The notes below the pieces were generated by a model. The model worked only from the letters and a program-made list of their open reading frames with translations, made no database searches and was not told the DNA's origin. From Candidatus Peregrinibacteria bacterium (lineage in GTDB: Bacteria > Patescibacteriota > Gracilibacteria > UM-FILTER-43-11), in NCBI GenBank assembly GCA_016220125.1, contig JACRIF010000032.1, positions 1 through 7,414 on the forward strand: a DNA stretch of 7,414 bases. The letters are read 5' to 3'. Positions 1 to 5,465 of this stretch are shown piece by piece; the stretch's first letter is position 1; the number at the start of each line of letters is the position of its first letter. A program made the position numbers and the translations under genes.

Positions 1-1327
1 GGCTCATGGGCAGGGAATCCTTCAGGATCGTGCTCATCTCACCCTCCAATCGGCTCTTTTGCTGGGACGCCTGGGCCAATTGGTTCAGATAAGGGTTTTG
101 GATCTTCTCAACGGACACCGCGAGCTCCTGCCGCGCGATCCTGACCCCGAGACGGCTCGTCATCCACCCGTAACCGGATAGGACCGACAAGACCATCAAG
201 CCTGCGGCGATTCCAAGCATCGCCTTGAGGATTCGAGGTTTCCACAAATTGAGATCCACCGCATCCCTGCGGGACCGGGTGAGCAGGTTGACCGCTTGCT
301 CATGCTCTTGGGGCGCCACCGTCCGCAACGCAAGCCCGATCGCCTTGGCGTACTCGCACGTGGAATCCGCCATGCCAAAACCCGCGATGCCAAAGGCCAC
401 CTCCGCTTCGGGAAACACCTCTTTCAAAACCCCGTCGAGGCCGGGAACAAAGGAGCATCCCCCCACAATCTTGATTTTCCTGATTTTGATCTCCTCCTGG
501 CCGCCCACAATGGTGACCAATTCCATCGCCCTTCGGGCCAATCCCCTCAACTCCTCCTGAATGGCTTCGCGCAAGGCGAAAGCCGACTTTGAGTCCGCGG
601 ACCCAAACCGCCCCCGAGCCTCGGAGAAGGTGGGAATCGACAAGGCCGCTTTCGCCTTTTCCACCAAACGCTTGCACCCAATCGAGGAATCCAGCGTATG
701 CGTCTCGCCGGATTGGGTGCGGATGTTGAAATAGGACCCCTTCTCCTCAACGCTGACTGTGAGCAAATCCCCCTCCTTCAATTGGGGGTCCGGCTTCGGC
801 CCCGAATACAGGCAGGAGCGGACCAAGGCATCCTTGGCGCTATCCACGGCCACGACATTCAAACCCGCCTCCGATAGAATCGAAACCAAGGCCTCGACCA
901 CGTTTTTTTGCGCGGCGGTGACATCGAAAAACACAATCTTTTCCGCCTCCTTGCTTGGAAGCAACCTGTAATCCACCACCGCATCGCTCAACTCGATGGG
1001 AATATAGTTCTTGGCCGCTTCAAGTATCGACGCCTCATCATAGGCATGGCCCACGGGCAACCCGAGCCGGTGCGAAAACGTCTTGCCCTCCGGCAACGCA
1101 ATGATCACGTTGCGCGATTCGATTGGCCCGGTCGACCCCTTCTTGAGCAGCCTCTCAATCGCCTCCTTGAACGCCTCCGGGTTCAGCACAATGGAATCGT
1201 CCTCGACCACTTCCGGCTCCAATTCGACACGACTGCGGTTCACCACTTCCAACCCCTTTTTTCCCACGCCCATTTCCACCACCGCCAATGCGGAGTCCGA
1301 GATGTCCAAACCGAGGGTGCTCTTCAA
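1..1327 (-). CDS. pilM: PilM-like actin-fold protein fused to a PilN-like membrane segment (GspL-type architecture), 3' end cut by window edge
   Basis: The frame is open from a TTG at 1327-1325 to the left edge (442 residues, no stop). An in-frame TGA lies just upstream, and the first ATG (residue 19) falls inside the conserved first motif, so the TTG is the likely start. Residues 5-19 (LGLDISDSALAVVEM) are the phosphate-1 region of PilM/FtsA-type actin folds. Residues 76-86 (IALPEGKTFSH) and 287-299 (IVGGCSFVPGLDG) are the PilM middle motif and adenosine-side loop. The usual phosphate-2 DxG is not visible at 185-202. Residues 344-350 (QAVNLLT) resemble the PilN N-terminal INLLP motif that PilM grips in other systems. 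A membrane helix follows at about 365-389, then an amphipathic coiled-coil-like stretch at 391-435. PilM at the cytoplasmic face and PilN in the membrane normally form the T4P alignment complex; GspL is the T2SS equivalent in one chain. It lies 29 bp after the K-like prepilin gene. Family is certain; calling it a full PilM-PilN fusion depends on the missing end. Confidence 0.88.
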   Translation of the reverse strand, partial: MKSTLGLDISDSALAVVEMGVGKKGLEVVNRSRVELEPEVVEDDSIVLNPEAFKEAIERLLKKGSTGPIESRNVIIALPEGKTFSHRLGLPVGHAYDEASILEAAKNYIPIELSDAVVDYRLLPSKEAEKIVFFDVTAAQKNVVEALVSILSEAGLNVVAVDSAKDALVRSCLYSGPKPDPQLKEGDLLTVSVEEKGSYFNIRTQSGETHTLDSSIGCKRLVEKAKAALSIPTFSEARGRFGSADSKSAFALREAIQEELRGLARRAMELVTIVGGQEEIKIRKIKIVGGCSFVPGLDGVLKEVFPEAEVAFGIAGFGMADSTCEYAKAIGLALRTVAPQEHEQAVNLLTRSRRDAVDLNLWKPRILKAMLGIAAGLMVLSVLSGYGWMTSRLGVRIARQELAVSVEKIQNPYLNQLAQASQQKSRLEGEMSTILKDSLPMS

Positions 1328-1329
1328 TG

Positions 1330-1357
1330 CAGATTTCAGATTTCAGATTTAAGATTT
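1330..1357. repeat. Heptamer tandem repeat (CAGATTT x4, last copy AAGATTT)
   Basis: Four consecutive 7-bp units fill the spacer between the K-like prepilin stop codon (TGA, 1357-1359) and the TTG start of the PilM-PilN gene. On the coding strand the unit reads AAATCTG. The first three units are identical and the fourth differs by one base. The repeat occupies the position where a Shine-Dalgarno sequence would be expected. It resembles the heptanucleotide short tandem repeats known from cyanobacteria in kind only, not in sequence. Confidence 0.9.
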
Positions 1358-1836
1358 CAACTGGCCAATTCGCTCACGGCGATGTAGTCGACCGTGTTCG
1401 TATACCCATAGGTTCCGTCCGGATTGTTGACCGTGTAGCGGGTCACGCGCAGGTCGTACCGAAAATGCCGCGTGAAATTGTGGCTGGTTCCCACCACGTC
1501 CACGTTCACCAATCGCTCAACCGTGCCCGGGGCCACTTGGCTGGGCGCAAACCAGGTCATGGTGGTCGAACACGTGTTCCCCTCTGAAATCGTGTAGTTA
1601 AGATTCTGATTGAATTGCTGCTCCAGCCTCAACCGATACAGCACATCTTCGATGCACGTGTGCACATTGATCCGGGCATCCTCGGTGTAGATGCTGTTGA
1701 GCGACAACGCGGCATTGGAAACGCCGTCCATCAGCATGGCGATCGCGAAGAACATCGTTACCGTGGCGACAATCAGCAAGCTGAGAATCGCGATGAATCC
1801 CTGTGGCCGATGCGTTGATTCAATGGAATTTCTCAT
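1357..1836 (-). CDS. GspK/PilX-like prepilin lacking Glu+5
   Basis: 159 aa, ATG start at 1836 and TGA stop. The leader ends MRNSIESTHRPQG; predicted prepilin peptidase cleavage is after Gly13, leaving FIAILSL at the mature N-terminus. A continuous hydrophobic helix spans about 14-37. Position +5 is Leu instead of the Glu found in most type IV pilins. Lack of Glu+5 is characteristic of GspK, the T2SS tip subunit, and the helix start GFIAILSLLIV resembles PilX/GspK starts. Two cysteines (Cys61 in HTCIEDVLYRLR, Cys89 in NTCSTT) could form a disulfide. The remainder looks beta-rich (RHFRYDLRVTRY, TNTVDYIAVSE). It is much shorter than typical GspK (about 300 aa), so it is not a full GspK with its inserted alpha-domain. 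Placement directly after the J-like gene and before the L-like gene matches gspJ-K-L order. Likely role: part of the initiating tip complex. Confidence 0.8.
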   Translation of the reverse strand: MRNSIESTHRPQGFIAILSLLIVATVTMFFAIAMLMDGVSNAALSLNSIYTEDARINVHTCIEDVLYRLRLEQQFNQNLNYTISEGNTCSTTMTWFAPSQVAPGTVERLVNVDVVGTSHNFTRHFRYDLRVTRYTVNNPDGTYGYTNTVDYIAVSELAS

Positions 1837-1889
1837 GATTTTAATCAGGGCCTTTGAACCACAATTTATTTCGGATTGCGGACAGAATG

Positions 1890-1928
1890 GTGGCTAGAAT
1901 GATGGACCTTTTCCACAATCCTAGCCAC
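1890..1928. other. Imperfect 39-nt hairpin in the J-K spacer
   Basis: GTGGCTAG (1890-1897) pairs exactly with CTAGCCAC (1921-1928). Inside it, AT/AT and TGGA/TCCA pair around a CCTTT loop, separated by a mismatch and a small 2x2 internal loop. It sits in the longest spacer of the cluster (1837-1964), about 37 nt past the stop of the giant prepilin gene on the coding strand. No T-run follows on either strand, so it is not a standard intrinsic terminator. It may be an mRNA processing or 3'-end-stabilising structure, or an operator-like dyad. Confidence 0.55.
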
Positions 1929-1964
1929 GCGCCGCTCATTCACCATTCGCTTCCAGCGATCGAC

Positions 1965-4181
1965 CTACCACTTGAGATGCAGGGTGAAGTAATCGATCAA
2001 CATGAAGGCCGGGGCGCTGGCTTTGCCCTGGGGCGCAACCCCGTTCCAATGGAACGGCATGCGGGCCTTGATCATCTTGTTGTAATTCCCTCCCACGAAT
2101 TTCAGCACATCGGCATTGCTGTAGAGCAACTCGAACTGCTGCTGGTCGCTCTTGGTTCCATCCAACGCCATGGCCGCGACCGTTTCCCACGCATTGGTCT
2201 GCCAATTGTAGAGCTCCACATTCTGCGCGCCCACCAGCGTTCCGTTCATGGGGCAACTTTGCTGGAATTGGTCGCAGAAAAATTGGGTCGTGCTCTGGTA
2301 GGCCACCTCGCCACCCACGGTGATGCTCTTGAGGTTCTCAAGCTGGCCGGGATTGAGCGTGGTCTTGAACGTCTTTTCCCAATAGAGCGTGTCCTCGCCT
2401 TGCTGGGTGCCCCCCAAGTAAGCGGGGTTGCGGGAGTTGTCGTTCAACGATGTGGACCACTTGGAGCACCATTCCGGGAAGCGGTCGTCCCGCTCGGGAT
2501 GCTCGTTGTTGCGCTGGTAGCACTTGTCGGTGAAGATCCGTCCCGTCAAAACCCCCGTTCCCACATCGCCGCATTGCGTGGCGCAGCCACCTGGGCAGTA
2601 GTACGCGTAGCGATGGGTTCGGAACCCATTTCCGTGCTCATAGTAATCACGGTCATGGCCCCAATCGCGATCATGCCGATCCTCCTCCTCAGGGCTCCTC
2701 TCATGGCCCGATTGGTGATTGATCACCGCGTCATTGCCGAAGAAGAACGCCACCGAGAGCAGCGGATGGCTATTGCTCACATTGCTCACCTTGAGCACCA
2801 CCATGGAGCCATTCATGCTGTCGAACGCCACCGAGAAACCATTGGAATCCGTGGTCTTGCTTCCCACCCCGGCCAATGTGGTGACGGCGGAGTTGGCGGA
2901 GGTGGTGGTCGTCACCTCAACCGGACCCGTGCCACCCGTGACCGTCATGGTGAACACATCGGTCATCTGAATGGGGTACTCGCCCAACAGATTCCGATCG
3001 CCCGTGAATTTGATTTTTCCATTCTGCGGTCGGGAGATATCGTAGCGGATCGTCTTGGAATGATCGCGCCCCTGCTCGAGCCACCAGTTGTGGGTCGCAT
3101 GGTTTTGGTCGCTGGTGATCTGGCTCTTTTTGGAACTGGACAATCGTGTCATCGCCATCAAATTCGTGTAAACATCGTCTGGGAGCTTCACGTTCGCGCT
3201 GAACACCTCCCTGAAATGGGAATCGTTCATGAAGGGGCTGGCCTCGTAGCGCGTGATCATCCCGTTCAACACCGTGGGCGAAAGGGGCGAGGAAGCGATC
3301 AAAATCGATTTGAGCTGGGAGCTGCTCGGGAGCGGCCTTTTGTCGAGGAACGCCAAGAGCTGATCGTCCCCGCTGCAACTGTCGGATTGGGTATCCGCCA
3401 CCGCCGGCAACTCAGTGGTCGACCCAGGCACAGGAGGCGTACCGTGACCCGTGGCCAATTCATCGGCCGTCGCCTCGAAGGGGGTGGCATCCACCACATC
3501 GCCAATGCCATCGGCGTCAAAATCCTCCTGGAAGGGGTTGTAGGCCGCCACGGCGTTGTCGAGCTCGTCGCACACGCCATCGGCATCCTGGTCCCCCGCG
3601 CATTCCGCGTTCCTGGGGAACCGATCCACATAATCCGGGCTCCCATCGTTGTCGAAATCGCCCTTTTCCAGATTGGCCGAGGTGACATAGTTCTGAGGCA
3701 CGCTGTTTTCCTCAGCGGGCGCAACGGCCAAGCGCACATTGACCCCCATGGCGATCTCCGGGTCGTTCAGCTGATCCGCAATCTTCTCAAAATAAAGGCT
3801 GTCCACCCGCATGGCGTTGGAGGACAAGGCGGATTTGACCCCGCCTTCGGTGATCTCGATCGCGTTGGATGCGGGATTCCGCTCAACGATGACCGAAGCT
3901 CCATCCTGCATGACCATGGCCAATTTGCCGTCCGGGGTTCCGAACGTCGACAGGGCCATGTCCACCTTTTTGGCCTGGCTGACCAAATCGTACACGCGCT
4001 CCACCATGAACTGGCTGTCCGAGTTCACCTGTTTTTCCACATTGTGCATGCGGTTGGTGCGGACGGCGTTGATCGAGACCATGAGCAACACCGGCGTGAG
4101 CACCAGGAAAATGGCCACGTAAAGGAGCAGCTCAACAAAGGTCGTTCCCCTGTGGGCATGCTTTGCAAATCTTGTTTTCAT
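1965..4181 (-). CDS. Giant GspJ/PilW-like prepilin with TSP3 calcium-binding repeats and large C-terminal extension (candidate tip adhesin)
   Basis: 738 aa, ATG at 4181, TAG stop. Leader MKTRFAKHAHRG, then TTFVELLLYVAIF: cleavage after Gly12, Glu17 = +5, hydrophobic helix to about residue 38. Residues 39-155 look like the head of CPR-type GspJ/PilW prepilins (QFMVERVYDLV, then a beta-rich part ending MGVNVRLAVA). Typical relatives end near here, at roughly 200-250 aa. The extension contains three Asp-rich TSP3 segments (175-189, 197-210, 220-237); a Pro/Thr/Ser linker (238-270); a segment with a WW pair (366-367); a beta-rich Thr/Val/Ser domain (about 380-490); a His/Asp/Arg-rich stretch (491-527); a Cys cluster (529, 533, 537, 554, 572); and a terminal beta-rich domain (590-738) ending YFTLHLKW. 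There are ten cysteines in all, suggesting disulfides outside the cell. Known for the family: GspJ-type pilins sit in the tip complex. Inferred: the extension is displayed at the tip and binds a surface or partner. The terminal domain resembles carbohydrate-binding jelly rolls only vaguely. Confidence 0.85.
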   Translation of the reverse strand: MKTRFAKHAHRGTTFVELLLYVAIFLVLTPVLLMVSINAVRTNRMHNVEKQVNSDSQFMVERVYDLVSQAKKVDMALSTFGTPDGKLAMVMQDGASVIVERNPASNAIEITEGGVKSALSSNAMRVDSLYFEKIADQLNDPEIAMGVNVRLAVAPAEENSVPQNYVTSANLEKGDFDNDGSPDYVDRFPRNAECAGDQDADGVCDELDNAVAAYNPFQEDFDADGIGDVVDATPFEATADELATGHGTPPVPGSTTELPAVADTQSDSCSGDDQLLAFLDKRPLPSSSQLKSILIASSPLSPTVLNGMITRYEASPFMNDSHFREVFSANVKLPDDVYTNLMAMTRLSSSKKSQITSDQNHATHNWWLEQGRDHSKTIRYDISRPQNGKIKFTGDRNLLGEYPIQMTDVFTMTVTGGTGPVEVTTTTSANSAVTTLAGVGSKTTDSNGFSVAFDSMNGSMVVLKVSNVSNSHPLLSVAFFFGNDAVINHQSGHERSPEEEDRHDRDWGHDRDYYEHGNGFRTHRYAYYCPGGCATQCGDVGTGVLTGRIFTDKCYQRNNEHPERDDRFPEWCSKWSTSLNDNSRNPAYLGGTQQGEDTLYWEKTFKTTLNPGQLENLKSITVGGEVAYQSTTQFFCDQFQQSCPMNGTLVGAQNVELYNWQTNAWETVAAMALDGTKSDQQQFELLYSNADVLKFVGGNYNKMIKARMPFHWNGVAPQGKASAPAFMLIDYFTLHLKW
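3471..3659 (-). other. Thrombospondin type 3 repeat region within the giant prepilin
   Basis: Residues 175-237 hold three Asp-rich calcium-loop units: DFDNDGSPDYVDRFP, DQDADGVCDELDNA and DFDADGIGDVVDATPF. The latter two are joined by YNPFQE, the NPxQ linker typical of TSP3. The pattern DxDxDGxxDxxD is met in each unit. Two cysteines (194, 204) fall within the region. Known for TSP3: the segments fold around bound calcium ions and form stiff spacers. Here they separate the pilin head from the distal domains. Confidence 0.9.
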
Positions 4182-4184
4182 CGC

Positions 4185-4202
4185 ATTTTTATTTAAATTT
4201 TA
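4185..4202 (-). promoter_or_regulatory. AT-rich leader element upstream of the giant prepilin start
   Basis: On the coding strand an AAAATTTAAAT core followed by AAAAA ends 3 nt before the ATG region (TGCG lies between). No Shine-Dalgarno sequence is present. A very similar element lies at 4790-4809 in front of the I-like prepilin. It may be an A/U-rich ribosome (S1) entry site. No other evidence of function. Confidence 0.4.
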
Positions 4203-4217
4203 AACCGCTTTGACCGA

Positions 4218-4246
4218 ATTATAATTGAAAAACCGCACCCTGGATA
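4218..4246 (-). promoter_or_regulatory. Possible sigma-70-type promoter for the giant prepilin
   Basis: A perfect TATAAT (plus-strand ATTATA, 4218-4223) lies 17 bp from TATCCA (plus-strand TGGATA, 4241-4246), which matches the -35 consensus at three of six positions. The -10 lies within a perfect 10-bp palindrome, AATTATAATT. It starts just after the stop of the I-like gene and would give a leader of roughly 30 nt before the ATG at 4181. The weak -35 and the AT-rich setting leave this tentative. Confidence 0.35.
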
Positions 4247-4253
4247 GGGCAGT

Positions 4254-4784
4254 TTAGCCACTGGCATAAGTGATGGACTTTGTCCAGTCTGTCAAATAGA
4301 TGGTATGGGAGATCAAATCGAGGGGCAAATAGTCGGGTGCCCACAAGATATTGATATCAATCTTTTTGGTGTCGGGATCCTCGTAGGAGGTTCCCGTGTC
4401 CCCTGGCATGTAAAGATCGCCCGTTCCCGTGTGGCGCAAGGCGCTGGAAACGATGATATGCCTTTCGAATGTGTCCTTGTCCGGCAAATCGCTTTTGACC
4501 AGCCACGATCCCGTGCCGGGGTTTCGGATGAGGAAAAAATCGCCATTCGGCAACAAGCCGAAATCCATCCCCCTCATGTATCGCAAAATATCATCCACCT
4601 CGCCCAACGTAACGGCCGCTTGATGCTGAATGTAGGACTGGCCGGAGATTTTTCGGCCACTCACAAACACCTCCAACGAGGCCGGGACCAGGATCGCGAA
4701 AAGCACGGTCACAATCACCAACTCGACCAAACTCGATCCCCGCTTTCCGAGGCCCCGCCTGGAGCCCAATGCAATTTTCCCCAC
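4254..4784 (-). CDS. GspI/PilV-like prepilin
   Basis: 176 aa from a GTG at 4784, TAA stop. The basic leader MGKIALGSRRGLGKRG is followed by SSLVELVIVTVLFAILV. Cleavage is predicted after Gly16, Glu21 is the +5 glutamate, and the hydrophobic helix runs to about 41. The +1 residue is Ser, where Phe is usual. Downstream, EVDDILRYMRGMDFGLL resembles the 'EG.EAVRSIRD..W' segment of PilV-like pilins. TFERHIIV (105-112), KKIDINILW (140-148) and TIYLTDW (161-167) match the closing strands of PilV/GspI-like proteins commonly seen in CPR genomes. GspI is the core of the T2SS tip complex with J and K, and the position between the H-like and J-like genes fits. No Cys. The GTG start is preferred because the next in-frame TTG (residue 6) would shorten the leader; neither has a Shine-Dalgarno sequence. 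Confidence 0.82.
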   Translation of the reverse strand: MGKIALGSRRGLGKRGSSLVELVIVTVLFAILVPASLEVFVSGRKISGQSYIQHQAAVTLGEVDDILRYMRGMDFGLLPNGDFFLIRNPGTGSWLVKSDLPDKDTFERHIIVSSALRHTGTGDLYMPGDTGTSYEDPDTKKIDINILWAPDYLPLDLISHTIYLTDWTKSITYASG

Positions 4785-4789
4785 AAAGC

Positions 4790-4809
4790 TTTTTTTAATT
4801 TAAATTTTT
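4790..4809 (-). promoter_or_regulatory. AT-rich leader element upstream of the I-like prepilin start
   Basis: On the coding strand, AAAAATTTAAATTAAAAAAA lies 5 nt before the GTG start (separated by GCTTT). It shares the AAAATTTAAAT core with the element at 4185-4202. It replaces a Shine-Dalgarno site. Function is inferred only from position and recurrence. Confidence 0.4.
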
Positions 4810-4824
4810 GCGTAGCCAAATTCC

Positions 4825-4853
4825 ATTTTACACATTCATCGCCAAAAAACCAA
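4825..4853 (-). promoter_or_regulatory. Possible sigma-70-type promoter for the I-like prepilin
   Basis: TTGGTT (plus-strand AACCAA, 4848-4853) and TAAAAT (plus-strand ATTTTA, 4825-4830) are separated by 17 bp. The -10 matches the consensus at five of six positions and the -35 at three. Transcription would start about 33 nt before the GTG at 4784. The 113-bp spacer has room for an internal promoter. Confidence 0.3.
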
Positions 4854-4897
4854 TGCTTTTCAGCGTCGGCCCACGACCAAGCCATCCCGTTCCTGTT

Positions 4898-5365
4898 TCA
4901 ATTAACCACGCCCTGAGGATTGACGTTGAATGTGTATGTGTAGTCGTCATTTCCAATGGTGAACGTCCCCGCATTGACCGTTTTACCGGTCCATCGCTCA
5001 AACACAATTTGATCGGTGACTCCGGGGACCGGGCTCAAAGCCAAATCCGTGATCCTCAACACCCCCAACGTGAAGCTCACATTGCCCGGCGCCCCCGGCG
5101 TGTAGGCATCCTGGAATTGGGTCAAGGTATGGGTGGCGGGGTCCAGATGGATTCCATAATCCGACGAGGTGGCGTTTTTCTGCGCCAGAAAACGAGCCCT
5201 CGAAACCAAAGTGATGGCGCCATTGATATCCATATCCACCAGGGCGAAGTTGTAGTAGCGGAAATACGCTCCAACCCCCACCCCGGCGAGAATCATGAAA
5301 ATGGCGATGGCGATGACCACTTCGGTGAAGGTGAAACCTTTGCTGTGTGTGGATGGGATGCGCAT
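4898..5365 (-). CDS. GspH/FimT-like prepilin
   Basis: 155 aa from the ATG at 5365; a TTG two codons upstream (5371) is an alternative. TGA stop. The short leader MRIPSTHSKG precedes FTFTEVVIAIAIFMILAGVGVGAYF: cleavage after Gly10, Phe at +1, Glu15 = +5, and a hydrophobic helix to about residue 35. The head has the GspH/FimT signature: a helix continuing to ARFLAQKNATSSDYGIHLDPATHTLTQFQDAY (about 57-88), then beta strands (NVSFTLGVLRI, QIVFERWTGKTV) and a closing NVNPQG near the C-terminus. Length is typical of GspH/FimT (about 150-190 aa). No Cys. It follows pilC and opens the run of four prepilin genes. It could serve as a minor pilin or, in the absence of a separate GspG-like gene here, contribute to the fibre; the sequence alone does not decide. 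Confidence 0.85.
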   Translation of the reverse strand: MRIPSTHSKGFTFTEVVIAIAIFMILAGVGVGAYFRYYNFALVDMDINGAITLVSRARFLAQKNATSSDYGIHLDPATHTLTQFQDAYTPGAPGNVSFTLGVLRITDLALSPVPGVTDQIVFERWTGKTVNAGTFTIGNDDYTYTFNVNPQGVVN

Positions 5366-5390
5366 GGGCAATGGTTAATCGTTGATCTTC

Positions 5391-5400
5391 CTAATATTAG
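5391..5400. promoter_or_regulatory. 10-bp perfect palindrome CTAATATTAG upstream of the H-like prepilin
   Basis: The dyad lies 26 nt upstream of the ATG at 5365, next to the heptamer repeat at 5404-5424. It contains TAATAT, which is -10-like, with a TTATCG from the repeat 15 bp upstream as a possible poor -35. It could be an operator half-site pair or chance in an AT-rich patch. Confidence 0.25.
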
Positions 5401-5403
5401 CGG

Positions 5404-5430
5404 TAAGCGATAAGCGATAAGCGATAAGCT
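5404..5430. repeat. Heptamer tandem repeat (TAAGCGA x3 plus partial)
   Basis: Three perfect TAAGCGA units (5404-5424) are followed by a partial unit TAAGC (5425-5429). The repeat lies in the 100-bp spacer between the pilC stop and the H-like prepilin start. On the coding strand the unit reads TCGCTTA. It has the same period as the 1330-1357 repeat but an unrelated sequence. Confidence 0.9.
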
Positions 5431-5465
5431 GTGCGGAAATCACCCGATTTCAATGGAATGCCGAC

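Noticed and set aside
300..677. 125-codon minus-strand frame beginning at 677
   Set aside because: It is a different frame inside the PilM-PilN gene, which is open through the whole of 1-1327 and carries the conserved motifs.
1837..1864. Promoter for the K-like gene (TTGTGG and TAAAAT)
   Set aside because: The spacing is 15 bp and the -10-like box touches the start codon, leaving no sensible transcription start.
1854..4196. 780-codon open frame on the plus strand opposite the giant prepilin
   Set aside because: Its codons lie exactly opposite those of the prepilin gene, so its stops would need sense codons TTA, CTA or TCA, which that gene does not use. The product is His/Arg/Val-rich with no recognisable domain, while the minus frame has a clear prepilin signal and TSP3 repeats.
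4234..4250. Small CCCT/AGGG hairpin followed by TTTTT after the I-like gene as an intrinsic terminator
   Set aside because: The stem is only 4-5 bp and the T-run is separated from it by several bases. The next gene follows immediately and is in the same functional set.
5404..5430. CRISPR-like array
   Set aside because: Units are 7 bp and directly adjacent, without spacers; this is a simple tandem repeat. The same holds for 1330-1357 and 6680-6719.
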